From contig JANYBC010000012.1 of NCBI GenBank assembly GCA_025360965.1, positions 1-37,189 on the forward strand: a DNA stretch of 37,189 nt. The letters run 5' to 3'. Positions 23,914-32,534 of this stretch are shown one piece after another. The notes under the pieces were generated by a model. That model was not told the DNA's origin, searched no databases, and saw nothing but the letters and a program-made list of their open reading frames with translations. Each line of letters begins with the position of its first letter. Within the stretch, counting starts at the first letter, position 1. Both the position numbers and the translations under genes were made by a program. Origin of the DNA: Anaeromyxobacter sp. Its GTDB lineage: Bacteria; Myxococcota; Myxococcia; Myxococcales; Anaeromyxobacteraceae.

Positions 23914-24569
23914 TCACGCGACGGCCGCTCGCCAAACAGCGCGGTGCCGATCCGGATCAGCGTGGCCCCCTCCTCCACCGCGATCCGCCAGTCGGCGCTC
24001 ATCCCCATGGAGAGTTCGCGCAGCCCGAGCCGGTCGCGCAGGGCGCGCAAGCGGATGAAGTGGGGGCGGGGATCGTCCCCGGGGGGCGGGATGCACATGA
24101 GGCCGGCCACCTCCAGCCCGGGCAGATCCCGGGCCAGCGCCACCAGCCCGTCCACCCGGTCCGGCGCGCAGCCCGACTTCTGGGCCTCGCCGCCGAGGTT
24201 GACCTCGACCAGCACCCGCGCCGTGACCCCGGCCGCCGCGTAGCGCTTGCCGAGCTCGCGGGCCAGCTCGTCTCGATCGAGAGTGTGGATCCAGGCGGCG
24301 CGAGGGGCCAGGTACTTCACCTTGTTGGTCTGCAGGCCGCCGATGAAGTGCCAGGTCAGGCCGGCGAGATCGGAGAGCGCGTCGGCCTTCTGCCGCCACT
24401 CCTGCGCGTAGTTCTCGCCGAAGTGGCGCTGGCCGGCCGCGTAGGCTTCGCGGATGGCCTCGGGTGGCTGGGTCTTGGAGACGGCCACCAGGGTCACGCC
24501 GGCCGGCAGCTCGGCCTTCACGGCGGCGAGCCTCTCCGCGATGATGCCTGGTCCTCCGAGGTCGCCCAT
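23910..24569 (-). CDS. yggS: YggS-family PLP-binding protein
   Basis: 219-residue PLP-binding protein of the YggS/PLPBP family, which controls vitamin B6 homeostasis and affects amino-acid pools rather than catalysing a known reaction. The PLP lysine is Lys32 in V-A-V-S-K-T-Q-P. Further family blocks are F-G-E-N-Y-A-Q-E, W-H-F-I-G-G-L-Q-T-N-K, V-N-L-G-G-E-A-Q-K-S-G, G-L-M-C-I-P and L-S-M-G-M-S-x-D-W, then I-R-I-G-T-A-L-F-G. The ATG at 24569 is behind TAGACT 7 bases upstream, a possible leaderless start. It is on the same strand as the DUF4337 gene 42 bases upstream. Confidence 0.95.
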   Translation of the reverse strand: MGDLGGPGIIAERLAAVKAELPAGVTLVAVSKTQPPEAIREAYAAGQRHFGENYAQEWRQKADALSDLAGLTWHFIGGLQTNKVKYLAPRAAWIHTLDRDELARELGKRYAAAGVTARVLVEVNLGGEAQKSGCAPDRVDGLVALARDLPGLEVAGLMCIPPPGDDPRPHFIRLRALRDRLGLRELSMGMSADWRIAVEEGATLIRIGTALFGERPSRD

Positions 24570-24576
24570 GGCGCGC

Positions 24577-24582
24577 AGTCTA
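24577..24582 (-). promoter_or_regulatory. Possible -10 hexamer just upstream of yggS
   Basis: On the minus strand, TAGACT ends 7 bases before the yggS ATG. No clear -35. Confidence 0.3.
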
Positions 24583-24611
24583 CACGGCGCCTCGCGACGC
24601 CGGTCGCGGCG

Positions 24612-25193
24612 CTAGGCCAGCAGCCCCATCGCCAGCGCCACCAGCCCCGAGGCTCCGACCGCCAGCGAGCCGAGCCAGACCAGCTTGAAGCGCGTGAGCG
24701 CGGCCACCGCGCCGAGGGCGATGGAGACCTGGAAGAGGGCCACCGCGGCGGCGAAGCGGTGGTGGGCGTGGACCAGGTGCTCGGCCTCGGCCTCCCTGAC
24801 GTCACGTTCCCTCTCCTTCTCCCGTGCCTTCTCGGCGATCGCCTCCTGCTCGGCGGTGTACCGCGCCGACTTCTCCGCCACCTCCAGCGGCGGCTCCTTG
24901 CCAGCGGCCAGCCACGACGACCGGATCGCCTCCTGCACCGCGGCCTTCACGCCCTTGGCCTGGTAGTAGGCCCACTGGTCGGAGGCCTCCGCCTGCAGCC
25001 GGGTGGCGCTGGTCTTGAGGGCCAGGGCTTCGTTCACGGTGGCGCCGGCGCGGAGCGAGGCAATGGCCGCCAGCGCCGCCAGCAGCGCGGTGGTGATGGC
25101 GATGGAGCGCAGCAGGCTGCCGCCCTCCTTCTGCAGCTCCTCGTGGATGGCCTCGTGCAGCCGCTCGGTCTCGACTTCCGGTCCTTCGGGCAT
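24612..25193 (-). CDS. DUF4337 domain-containing membrane protein
   Basis: 193-residue protein. The N-terminal acidic region is followed by a membrane segment (about residues 29-47), then a long helical, highly charged stretch (residues ~105-142) likely to form a coiled coil, and two C-terminal membrane segments (about 148-167 and 171-191). This arrangement and the motif D-Q-W-A-Y-Y-Q-A-K match DUF4337. The start is ATG 25193 with GGGGAGG 5-6 bases upstream. No function is known. It lies 22 bases downstream of maf on the same strand. Confidence 0.8.
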   Translation of the reverse strand: MPEGPEVETERLHEAIHEELQKEGGSLLRSIAITTALLAALAAIASLRAGATVNEALALKTSATRLQAEASDQWAYYQAKGVKAAVQEAIRSSWLAAGKEPPLEVAEKSARYTAEQEAIAEKAREKERERDVREAEAEHLVHAHHRFAAAVALFQVSIALGAVAALTRFKLVWLGSLAVGASGLVALAMGLLA

Positions 25194-25215
25194 CGCGCCT
25201 CCCCTGGTCCCCAGA

Positions 25216-25788
25216 CTATCCCCGATCCCAGGGCAGCGGATGGCCGGCCCGGCGCAGCAGCGCCAGGGTCTCGTCGAGCGGCAGGCCGATGACGCCGGTG
25301 ACGCTGCCGCGGACGCCGCGGACGAAGGCGCCGAAGAGCCCCTGCACCGCGTAGGCGCCGGCCTTGTCGAGCGGCTCCCCAGTGGCCACGTACCAGGCGA
25401 TGACCCGCTCGTCGAGCGGCGCCACGTCGACCTCGGTGGCCACCACCTCGCAGAGCTCGAGCCGCACCGCCGGGCGGCGGACGCAGACCGCCGAGATGAC
25501 CTGGTGGGTGCGCCCCGAGAGGAGCCGGAGCATGCGGGCGGCGTCGGCGGCGCCGTCCGGCTTCCCGAGGATCTGGCCGTCGACGGCCACGGTGGTGTCG
25601 GCCGCCAGCACCAGGTCGCCGTCCACTGCGCGCGCCTTGGCCAGGGCCACGCGGCGGACGTAGGCGGCGGGCGCCTCGCCCGGGTGGACCGACTCGTCGG
25701 CGTCGGTGGGGCGGACCTCGAGCGCGAAGCCGAGCCCACCCAGCAGCTCGCGGCGGCGCGGGCTCCCCGAGGCGAGCGTCAGGACCAC
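25216..25788 (-). CDS. maf: Maf-family nucleotide pyrophosphatase
   Basis: 190-residue Maf/HAM1-fold protein. The family hydrolyses non-canonical or modified NTPs and is linked to septum formation control. Visible blocks are [39 protein letters not shown] and the later [13 protein letters not shown], which carries the substrate-pocket residues. The start is GTG at 25788, 7 bases after the ppiD stop, behind AGGGA. The order ppiD-maf-DUF4337 on one strand suggests an operon. Whether it is a YhdE (dTTP) or YceF (m7GTP) type is not decided. Confidence 0.94.
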   Translation of the reverse strand: MVLTLASGSPRRRELLGGLGFALEVRPTDADESVHPGEAPAAYVRRVALAKARAVDGDLVLAADTTVAVDGQILGKPDGAADAARMLRLLSGRTHQVISAVCVRRPAVRLELCEVVATEVDVAPLDERVIAWYVATGEPLDKAGAYAVQGLFGAFVRGVRGSVTGVIGLPLDETLALLRRAGHPLPWDRG

Positions 25789-25795
25789 GGAGTCC

Positions 25796-27358
25796 CTAGC
25801 CGCCGTCGGGCCGGACCGGTCCCGAGGCCAGCGCCGGGTTGACCTCGACCTTGCCGGCCTCGCGCAGCTGCTTCAGCCAGGCCGCCTGGACCTGCGACTC
25901 CCGCCGGTTGCGAAGGCGGGTGGCGACGTCGGCCTTCTGGGCCTCGAAGCGGGCCGCGTCGGGCTGCTCGCGCTTCTCCACCACCGCCACCACCGGCCCC
26001 TGCGCCGACGGGTAGACGGCGGGGAGCGGCTTGCCGGCGGCGCCGGAGAGGGCCGCGGCCGCCAGCCCGGGGATGCTGCCGAGCTTCGGCAGGTAGGTGG
26101 CCTCGCCGCCGAAGAGGCCGGTCGAGTCGGCGGCCACGGTCAGGCCACCCAGCTTGACCAGCTTCTTGCCGGAGGCCTCCGGCGGGAAGAGCACCGTCAA
26201 TGACTGGCCACCCTGCGCCGCGACCAGGGCCGCCTTGCTGCGCTCGGCCAGCAGCGCCGTGGCGCGGTCCTCCACCAGCAGCTCGGCCGCGATCTGCGGA
26301 CGGGCCACCTCGAGCGAGATCTGCCGGGCCTCGACCACCTCGTCGACCTTGATGAGGTGGTAGCCGGAGCCGGTCTTGACCGGGGCGGAGAGGCCGCCCG
26401 GCTTGAGGGCCATGGCCGCCTCGGCGAACGGCTTCTCCACCAGCCCCTCGCTGACGAAGCCGAGATCGCCGCCGCGCCCCTTGGTGTTCTGGTCGTCGGA
26501 CGACTGGGCGGCCACCTTGGCGAAATCCTCGCCCTTCTGCAGCCGCTTGGAGATGGCCTCGATGCGCACCAGGGCCGCCGCCTCGTCGCCACCGGCCACC
26601 TTCACGAGGATGTGGCGGGCCTTGACCTTCCTGGCCTGGTCGAAGCGGGAGGGGTTCTCCTTCCAGAACTTCTCGATGCGCGGGCCCTCCTTGGCGGCGA
26701 AGGCGGCCACCTCGGCGTCGGCCGGCTTCCTGACCTCGAGGCGGGCGCCGGCCAGCGGGAAGCGGACGAAGGTGAGCGAGGCCCGGTCGTGCTCGGACGA
26801 CCAGGCGTCCTTGACCTCGGCGTCGGAGACCTTCACGGTCTCTCGCAGCCCGGCGATCATCCGCTGGTAGAGCAGGTCCTCCCGCAGCACCGCCTCGAAG
26901 CGGGTCTCCGAGCCGTAGGCGCTGGCCACCGCGCGCTTGTACCCGTCGCGGTCGAACTTGCCCTCGGCCTGGAAGCCGGGGATCTCGAGGATGGTCCTGG
27001 CCAGCTCCTGGTCGGAGATGGCCAGCCCCTGCTTGCGGGCCTCGGCCACCACCAGGGCCCGGTCGACCACCTGGTCGAGGGCGATCTTCGACAGCCCCAG
27101 CTGCTCGGCCAGCTCGCGCGAGAAGTTCTGGCCGGCCTGTTGCTGGAAGTTGCGCATCAGGTTGGCGTAGGTCCGCTCGTAGTCCGCGACCGAGACCACC
27201 TCGCCGTTGACCCGGGCGGCCCAGGCCGGCGCCTGGCCGCCGGAGCAGCCCTTGTCGAAGGATCCGGGGCCGAAGCTGACCACGAAGACGATGATGATCG
27301 CGAACAGGAAGACGTAGGTGATGATGCCGCCCTTGTTCGCTCTGAGGTTGTCCAGCAT
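25796..27358 (-). CDS. ppiD: PpiD/SurA-type membrane-anchored peptidyl-prolyl isomerase
   Basis: 520-residue periplasmic foldase anchored by one N-terminal transmembrane helix (about residues 12-29). A SurA/PpiD N-terminal chaperone domain follows (about 46-175), then a parvulin domain (about 247-341) with A-R-H-I-L-V-K, the G-R-G-G-D-L-G-F block and G-Y-H-L-I-K-V. The C-terminal ~180 residues form a further region with a helical end. The start is ATG 27358 ([11 protein letters not shown]), the typical PpiD opening; an upstream extension to 27436 has no similarity. The gene is divergent from mreC, and their promoters overlap. Confidence 0.88.
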   Translation of the reverse strand: MLDNLRANKGGIITYVFLFAIIIVFVVSFGPGSFDKGCSGGQAPAWAARVNGEVVSVADYERTYANLMRNFQQQAGQNFSRELAEQLGLSKIALDQVVDRALVVAEARKQGLAISDQELARTILEIPGFQAEGKFDRDGYKRAVASAYGSETRFEAVLREDLLYQRMIAGLRETVKVSDAEVKDAWSSEHDRASLTFVRFPLAGARLEVRKPADAEVAAFAAKEGPRIEKFWKENPSRFDQARKVKARHILVKVAGGDEAAALVRIEAISKRLQKGEDFAKVAAQSSDDQNTKGRGGDLGFVSEGLVEKPFAEAAMALKPGGLSAPVKTGSGYHLIKVDEVVEARQISLEVARPQIAAELLVEDRATALLAERSKAALVAAQGGQSLTVLFPPEASGKKLVKLGGLTVAADSTGLFGGEATYLPKLGSIPGLAAAALSGAAGKPLPAVYPSAQGPVVAVVEKREQPDAARFEAQKADVATRLRNRRESQVQAAWLKQLREAGKVEVNPALASGPVRPDGG

Positions 27359-27419
27359 GGGCGCTGACGGCTCCTGGTGCGGGTGCGTGGAAGAATCGGC
27401 GCGAGGACGCGCCGGAAGG

Positions 27420-27449
27420 TTGAAGAACCTAGTCAATAGTCGCTAAAAT
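27420..27449 (+). promoter_or_regulatory. Promoter candidate for mreC-mreD-mrdA-rodA
   Basis: TTGAAG (27420-27425), an 18-base spacer, then TAAAAT (27444-27449), in an unusually AT-rich stretch, 30 bases before the mreC GTG. Confidence 0.6.
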
Positions 27450-27453
27450 GCAA
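27426..27453 (-). promoter_or_regulatory. Promoter candidate for ppiD-maf-DUF4337
   Basis: On the minus strand, TTGCAT (27453-27448), a 16-base spacer, then TAGGTT (27431-27426). It interlocks with the mreC promoter: the elements overlap or abut. Confidence 0.4.
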
Positions 27454-27479
27454 GGGATTTTGCCCCAGTCGGAGATCCC

Positions 27480-28355
27480 GTGCTGTCCCTCCTTCGGCGG
27501 TACCGCGAGCTGATCCTCGTCGCGGTCCTGCTCCTCTTCCCACTGGCCGTCTTCTTCGCGAACGCCAAGAAGCCGAGCCAGCACTCGCGCGTCGATCGCG
27601 CCGTCCTCTCCCTCACCGCGCCCCTCGAGAAGGGCGTGGGCGCGGTGGTGGTCGGCCTCCTCGAGGCGTGGGACGGCTACGTGGCGTTGCGCGGCTCCCA
27701 CCGCCGCGCCGCCGGGCTCCTCAAGGAGAACCAGGGGCTCCAGCTGCAGCTCCAGCAACTGCACCACGAGGCCACCGAGAACGACCGGCTGCGCAAGCTG
27801 CTGGCCATCGCCGAGGCGGCGCCGGTGCGCAGCTACACCGGCGCCCGCGTCATCGGGGTCCGGGCCGAGCCCTCCGGCCTGCAGCTGGTCACCATCGACA
27901 AGGGGAGCGACGACGGGCTCTCGCGCGGGATGCCGGTGATCACCGGCCAGGGCGTGCTCGGTCGGATCCACTCCACCGGGGGCGGCAGCGCCGACGTGCT
28001 GCTGGCCATCGACCGGAACTCCTCCATCGCCGTCCGCGTGGAGCGGACCCGGGCCCGCGCCAACGTCCGCGGCCTCGGCAACCCCAGCCGGGCGCGGCTC
28101 GACCACGCCGTCCGCAGCGAGGACGTCATCGAAGGCGACCTGCTGGTCACCTCCGGCACCGACGCCATCTTCCCGGCCGGGCTGCCGGTCGGTCGGGTCA
28201 CCCAGCTCCAGCGGGCGGCGCACGGCCTGTTCCTCGAAGGCTCGGTCATCCCCATGGTCGACCCGACCCGGGCCGAGGAGGTGCTGGTGATCACCTCCGG
28301 GGCCCGCGACCGCGACCTGCCGCCGTCGGCGCAGGCGCCGGGGAAGCCCAGGTGA
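27480..28355 (+). CDS. mreC: Rod shape-determining protein MreC
   Basis: 291 residues. The start is GTG 27480. A short basic N-terminus precedes one transmembrane helix (about residues 11-28), then a periplasmic coiled coil (about 75-108, K-E-N-Q-G-L-Q-L-Q-L-Q-Q-L) and the MreC beta-barrel domains, with the typical V-T-I-D-K-G-S-D-D-G-L-S-R-G-M-P-V and G-Q-G-V-L-G-R-I blocks. MreC links the cytoplasmic MreB filament and the PBP2/RodA elongation machinery. It overlaps mreD by 3 bases at GTGA. No mreB lies next to it. Confidence 0.94.
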   Translation: MLSLLRRYRELILVAVLLLFPLAVFFANAKKPSQHSRVDRAVLSLTAPLEKGVGAVVVGLLEAWDGYVALRGSHRRAAGLLKENQGLQLQLQQLHHEATENDRLRKLLAIAEAAPVRSYTGARVIGVRAEPSGLQLVTIDKGSDDGLSRGMPVITGQGVLGRIHSTGGGSADVLLAIDRNSSIAVRVERTRARANVRGLGNPSRARLDHAVRSEDVIEGDLLVTSGTDAIFPAGLPVGRVTQLQRAAHGLFLEGSVIPMVDPTRAEEVLVITSGARDRDLPPSAQAPGKPR

Positions 28356-28861
28356 GGCCGCTCCTCCACGCCATGGTGGCCCTGGTGCTGGCCGGCCTGC
28401 AGGCGGCCCTGCTGCGGCAGGTCGGGGGTGGCGCCTTCACGCTCTTCCTCCCGGTGGCGATGCTGGTCCACCTGGCCCTGACGGCCGAGCTGGGCGAGGG
28501 TGCGGTGGCGGCGGCGGCCGTCGGCTACGTCCTCGACGTCAGCAGCGGAGGCACCAAGGGGCTGCTCACCTCGCTGGCGGTGGGCACCTTCCTCGCCATC
28601 CGCTTCCTCCAGGTCGCGGTCGAGGTCCGCGGCTGGGCCGGCTTCGCGGCGCTCTGCGGGCTGGCCGCCTTCGGGATCTCGGCCGGGGCGCTGGCGCTGA
28701 CCCGCGCCGTGGCCCCGACCGAGCTGCGCCCGTCCTGGGAGCTGCTGCCGCGCGTCGCGCTGGGGGCGATGCTGACCGCGCTGGCGTCGCCGCTGCTGCG
28801 ATGGGGCCTGCTCCGGCTGGACGGCCTCTTCCGCGAGCGGATCGCGGAGCTGAGGCCGTAG
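28352..28861 (+). CDS. mreD: Rod shape-determining protein MreD
   Basis: 169-residue polytopic inner-membrane protein with about five hydrophobic helices and few recognisable motifs, which is usual for MreD. The identification rests on size, topology and position between mreC and mrdA. The start is GTG 28352, overlapping the mreC TGA. Its TAG stop shares its last base with the GTG start of the PBP2 gene, so the genes are tightly coupled. It is a component of the elongasome. Confidence 0.88.
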   Translation: MRPLLHAMVALVLAGLQAALLRQVGGGAFTLFLPVAMLVHLALTAELGEGAVAAAAVGYVLDVSSGGTKGLLTSLAVGTFLAIRFLQVAVEVRGWAGFAALCGLAAFGISAGALALTRAVAPTELRPSWELLPRVALGAMLTALASPLLRWGLLRLDGLFRERIAELRP

Positions 28862-30885
28862 TGTCGATCCTCCCGACGACGACCGGTTCCGTGCAGCGCG
28901 AGTTCAGGCCGAGGCTGGCCTGGGCCACGCTGGCGATCGGGCTCACCTTCCTGACCCTGCTGGCCCGGCTCTTCCAGCTCCAGATCGTCCGCGGCGACGA
29001 GCTCAAGGGGAAGGCGGACGAGAACTACGTCAAGGAGCTGCGGGTCCCGGCCGATCGCGGCCAGATCCTCGACCGCAACCAGCGGGTGCTGGTCGACTCG
29101 CGCCCCAGCTTCAACGTCACCCTGACGCCGTTCTACTGCGGCAAGCAGTGCGGCGAGATCCTCGGGCGCATCGCCGCCATCCTCTCCCTCTCGCCCGAGG
29201 AGGTGGAGCGGTCGCAGGGGCAGCTGGCCGGCGCCAGGAAGCTGGAGCGCTTCCGCCCCTTCACCGTCAAGGTCGACGTGAAGCGCGAGGAGCTCGACGT
29301 GCTGGAGGCCAACGCCATGGACCTGCCGGGCGTCGACGTCCAGCCCACGCCCCACCGCAGCTACCGGTACGGCGGGCTGGGGGGCCACCTCATCGGCTAC
29401 ATGAACGAGGTCGGCGCCGAGGAGTTGCGAAGGCTCAACGAGGAGCTGGCCCGCTCGGCCAGCCCGCAGGGGCCTTACCTGCTGGGTGACTACACCGGGC
29501 GCCGCGGGCTGGAGAAGCGCTTCGAGCGCGAGCTGCGTGGCGTCGACGGAAAGCGGCGCATCGCCGTGGACGCCAAGGGGCGGGAGATGGAGGGCGGCTT
29601 CATCGCCGAGGAGAACCGGGTGGTGGCGGCCTCGCCGGGGCGCAACCTGGTGCTGTCGCTCGACTGGCGGCTGCAGGAGCTTGCCGAGAAGACCTTCCCG
29701 GCCACGGCCGGCGTGGTGCTGGCCATGGACGCCAAGACCGGGTTCCTGCTGGCGCTGGTCGACCGGCCTGCGCCCGATCCCAACAAGATGTCGGGGCGCA
29801 TCACCGGGGCCGAGCTGGCCAGGATCCACGACGATCCGCTCCAGCCGGAGCTCTTCCGCGCCATCCAGCAGCACTACCACCCGGGCTCGACCTTCAAGGC
29901 GGTGACCTCGATCGCCGTGCTGGAGGAGGGGATCTACCGCCCCGACACGCGGATCTACTGCCCGGGCCACTTCAGCATGGGCTCGGCGCGCTGGCGCTGC
30001 GACCGGGAGGAAGGGCACGGCGCCGTCGACTTCACCCACGCGCTCGGGGCCAGTTGCGACGTCTTCTACTACAACGCCGGGGCCCAGCTCGGCGCCGACC
30101 TTCTCGCCAAGTGGGCCCGCAAGCTCGGGCTCGGAGCGCCCACCGGCTTCGACATCGCCGGCGAGGTGCCGGGGGTGATCCCCGACGTGGCCTGGCACGA
30201 CGCCCGGGTCCCGGGCGGCTACCAGAAGGGCATGGTCGTCAACCTCGCCATCGGACAGGGCGACGTCAACGTCACCCCCATGCAGCAGCTGGTGCTCTAC
30301 GGTGCGCTGGCGACCGGCGTGCTCTGGAAGCCGCAGGTGGTGCTGCGCGTCGAGGACTCGGACCGGCGCGTGCTGCAGGAGTTCGCGCCGCAGGAGCGCG
30401 GCCGGATCGAGCTCAAGCCCTCGACGCGCGAGACGGTCCTGAAGGGGCTGCTGGCCGCGGTCAACGAGCCCTACGGCACGGCCTACTGGCAGCGGCTTCC
30501 GGACGTGAGGCTGGCCGGCAAGACCGGCACCGCGCAGGTCGTGAAGCTGGGCGTGCGGCGGCTCAAGGCCGAGCAGGTGGACTACTTCGAGCGCGACCAC
30601 GCCTGGTTCGCGGTCTTCGCGCCGGCCGAGGACCCGCAGATCGTGGTGGTGGTGCTCAACGAGCACTCCGGCTTCGGCTCCACCAACGCGGCCCCGACGG
30701 CGGTGGAGCTGGTGCGCAGCTACTTCAAGCTCAAGGCCAAGGACGAGGCCGAGCGGGGCGGCGCTCCGTCGGAGGCCCCGCGGGCCCGTCCTCCGGCGCC
30801 GTCGCCGCCGGCCGCGCCCGGGGCAGGGGCCGAGCGCCCCACGCTGGGGAACGGGCCGCCGGCGGGAGGAGGGGCGCATGGCTGA
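28861..30885 (+). CDS. mrdA: Penicillin-binding protein 2 (elongasome transpeptidase)
   Basis: 674-residue class B PBP. An N-terminal transmembrane helix (about residues 17-40) precedes the pedestal domain with the R-G-Q-I-L-D-R-N block, then the transpeptidase domain. Catalytic motifs are complete: S-x-x-K at Ser343/Lys346 (P-G-S-T-F-K), S-C-D at Ser398 and K-T-G at Lys554 (A-G-K-T-G-T-A-Q). It cross-links peptidoglycan during cell elongation with RodA. The last ~45 residues are a Pro/Ala/Gly-rich tail. The start is GTG 28861, joined to mreD by one base; it overlaps rodA by 8 bases. The Cys pair at C-G-K-Q-C in the pedestal could form a disulfide, which is speculative. Confidence 0.95.
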   Translation: MSILPTTTGSVQREFRPRLAWATLAIGLTFLTLLARLFQLQIVRGDELKGKADENYVKELRVPADRGQILDRNQRVLVDSRPSFNVTLTPFYCGKQCGEILGRIAAILSLSPEEVERSQGQLAGARKLERFRPFTVKVDVKREELDVLEANAMDLPGVDVQPTPHRSYRYGGLGGHLIGYMNEVGAEELRRLNEELARSASPQGPYLLGDYTGRRGLEKRFERELRGVDGKRRIAVDAKGREMEGGFIAEENRVVAASPGRNLVLSLDWRLQELAEKTFPATAGVVLAMDAKTGFLLALVDRPAPDPNKMSGRITGAELARIHDDPLQPELFRAIQQHYHPGSTFKAVTSIAVLEEGIYRPDTRIYCPGHFSMGSARWRCDREEGHGAVDFTHALGASCDVFYYNAGAQLGADLLAKWARKLGLGAPTGFDIAGEVPGVIPDVAWHDARVPGGYQKGMVVNLAIGQGDVNVTPMQQLVLYGALATGVLWKPQVVLRVEDSDRRVLQEFAPQERGRIELKPSTRETVLKGLLAAVNEPYGTAYWQRLPDVRLAGKTGTAQVVKLGVRRLKAEQVDYFERDHAWFAVFAPAEDPQIVVVVLNEHSGFGSTNAAPTAVELVRSYFKLKAKDEAERGGAPSEAPRARPPAPSPPAAPGAGAERPTLGNGPPAGGGAHG

Positions 30886-31996
30886 CGTCTCGCTCACCGC
30901 GGCGACCGAGCGGCACCGGCTCGACCTCTTCCCCTGGCACGTGGCGGTGGCGGTGGCGCTCATCTGCCTGGTCGGGGTCTGGAACCTGGCCTCGGCCTCG
31001 CGCTCCGCCCACGCGCCGGTCTGGGTGACGCAGGCCTGGATCATGGGGGCCGCCGCCGTGCTGGCGCTGCTGGTCACGCTCTTCGACCACCGCGCCTACC
31101 AGCGGGCCGCATGGGTCTTCTACGGCCTGGTGCTGGTCCTGCTGGTGGTGGTCTTCTTCAAGGGACGGGTGGTGATGGGGGCGCGCCGCTGGATCGGCTT
31201 CGGCTCCTTCAACCTCCAGCCCTCCGAGCTGGCCAAGATCGCCGTCATCATGGCCCTGGCCAGTTGGTTCCACTACGACGACGAGCGGCGAAGGTCGCCG
31301 CGGGGCCTGGCCGGGACCATCATCCCGCTCGGCCTCACCCTGCTGCCGGCCCTGCTCATCCTGCGGCAGCCCGACCTCGGCACCGCGCTGGTGGTGGTCG
31401 CCATCGGCGTGACCATGCTGATCTTCTCGCGCATCCGGTGGCGGACGGTGGCGCTGCTGGCCGCGATCGCCGTCATCGGGGGGAGCTTCGCCTACTCCCA
31501 CCTCAAGCCCTACCAGAAGAAGCGGATCGAGTCGTTTCTCAACCCGGAGGGGGACGCGCTCGGCGCCGGCTACCACGCCATGCAGTCGAAGATCGCCGTG
31601 GGCTCGGGGCAGGCGCTCGGCAAGGGCTGGGGGCAGGGGACGCAGACCATGCTCTCCTTCCTGCCCGAGCAGCACACCGACTTCATCTTCTCGGTCTGGG
31701 CCGAGGAGCACGGGTTCGTCGGCAGCCTGCTGCTGCTGCTGCTCTACTTCTGGCTCATCGCTTCGGGCGTCGACATCGCCGGCAACGCCCGGGACCGGTT
31801 CGGCCACTTCCTCGCCGTGGGGGTGACCGCCATGCTCTTCTGGCAGATGACCATCAACATCGGCATGGTCACCGGCGTGCTGCCGGTGGTCGGCGTGACC
31901 CTGCCGCTGATGAGCTACGGCGGCTCCTCGGTGCTCTCGGTCTTCCTCGGGCTCGGCCTGCTGCTCAACGTGGCGATGCGGCGGTTCGTCAACTGA
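30878..31996 (+). CDS. rodA: Peptidoglycan glycosyltransferase RodA
   Basis: 372-residue SEDS-family protein with about ten hydrophobic helices. It polymerises lipid II into glycan strands together with PBP2. Typical blocks are G-A-R-R-W-I-G near residue 100, Q-P-S-E-L-A-K, Q-P-D-L-G-T-A, the loop with Q-S-K-I-A-V-G-S-G, F-L-P-E-Q-H-T-D-F-I-F-S and the final G-V-T-L-P-L-M-S-Y-G-G-S-S. The start is ATG 30878 behind GGAGGAG, inside the 3' end of mrdA. It is the last gene of the mre operon and is followed by a hairpin terminator. Confidence 0.96.
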   Translation: MADVSLTAATERHRLDLFPWHVAVAVALICLVGVWNLASASRSAHAPVWVTQAWIMGAAAVLALLVTLFDHRAYQRAAWVFYGLVLVLLVVVFFKGRVVMGARRWIGFGSFNLQPSELAKIAVIMALASWFHYDDERRRSPRGLAGTIIPLGLTLLPALLILRQPDLGTALVVVAIGVTMLIFSRIRWRTVALLAAIAVIGGSFAYSHLKPYQKKRIESFLNPEGDALGAGYHAMQSKIAVGSGQALGKGWGQGTQTMLSFLPEQHTDFIFSVWAEEHGFVGSLLLLLLYFWLIASGVDIAGNARDRFGHFLAVGVTAMLFWQMTINIGMVTGVLPVVGVTLPLMSYGGSSVLSVFLGLGLLLNVAMRRFVN

Positions 31997-32005
31997 AGCG
32001 GTGGG

Positions 32006-32054
32006 CGCCCCGCGCCGGCCAGAAATCGACGGCCGGGCTGGCCAGCGGGCGTTT
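32006..32054 (+). terminator. Terminator after rodA
   Basis: A long imperfect hairpin: CGCCCCGC (32006-32013) with GCGGGCG (32045-32051), and GGCCAG (32017-32022) with CTGGCC (32038-32043), followed by TTT. It could serve both rodA and the convergent trxA. Confidence 0.6.
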
Positions 32055-32074
32055 CAGATCGTCGCCGCCGGCGC

Positions 32075-32404
32075 CTACCCCGTCACCTTCTTGACCGCCT
32101 CCTCGAGCTTCCCCTTGTCGGCGCCGACCACCGTGCCGACCACCTGCCCGCCCTTGAAGATGAGCAGGGTGGGGATGGAGCGGATGCCGAAGCCCTGGGG
32201 GACCTGCTGGTGCTCGTCGACGTCCATCTTGCCGACCTTGAGCTTCCCCTTGTAGCGGCGCGCGATGTCCTCGACGGCAGGTGCGATGGCCTTGCAGGGC
32301 CCGCACCAGACCGCCCAGAAGTCGACCAGTACCGGCAGGTCGCTCTTGAGCACCTCGGCGTCGAAGGTGGCGTCCTGCAGGGTGACGATGTCGGTCGAGG
32401 CCAT
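32075..32404 (-). CDS. trxA: Thioredoxin
   Basis: 109-residue cytoplasmic thioredoxin. The active site is W-C-G-P-C with Cys34 and Cys37, the buried Asp is in V-D-F-W, and the cis-proline is Pro78 (S-I-P-T-L). The start is ATG 32404 (M-A-S-T-D-I-V) behind GAAGGAG; an upstream frame to 32464 is not thioredoxin. It reduces disulfides in client proteins using thioredoxin reductase. It has its own promoter and converges on the rodA operon. Confidence 0.97.
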   Translation of the reverse strand: MASTDIVTLQDATFDAEVLKSDLPVLVDFWAVWCGPCKAIAPAVEDIARRYKGKLKVGKMDVDEHQQVPQGFGIRSIPTLLIFKGGQVVGTVVGADKGKLEEAVKKVTG

Positions 32405-32435
32405 GTGACTCCTTCGGAAGATCCGTGAATGGGTC

Positions 32436-32464
32436 TTTCTATTCGGCCCATGCCGCTCTGGCAA
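32436..32464 (-). promoter_or_regulatory. Promoter of trxA
   Basis: On the minus strand, TTGCCA (32464-32459), a 17-base spacer, then TAGAAA (32441-32436), about 30 bases before the trxA ATG. Confidence 0.6.
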
Positions 32465-32482
32465 GCGGTCGGGAGGGCATGG

Positions 32483-32488
32483 TAAATT
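32483..32488 (+). promoter_or_regulatory. Possible -10 element for the 32535 gene
   Basis: TAAATT upstream of the proline-rich hypothetical gene. No good -35; the region before it carries the trxA -35 on the other strand. Confidence 0.3.
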
Positions 32489-32496
32489 CCCTCACC

Positions 32497-32516
32497 CCAC
32501 GCGGAGTTGCGCGTGG
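32497..32516 (+). promoter_or_regulatory. Leader hairpin upstream of the 32535 gene
   Basis: A perfect 7-bp stem CCACGCG (32497-32503) and CGCGTGG (32510-32516) with loop GAGTTG, ending about 7 bases before the AAGGA ribosome-binding site. There is no T-run, so it is not a terminator. Confidence 0.4.
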
Positions 32517-32534
32517 TGCCTGGAAGGACCGCGG

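Noticed and set aside
30889-31807. Minus-strand frame opposite rodA
   Set aside because: Asp/Gln/His-rich shadow of a well-supported membrane protein gene.
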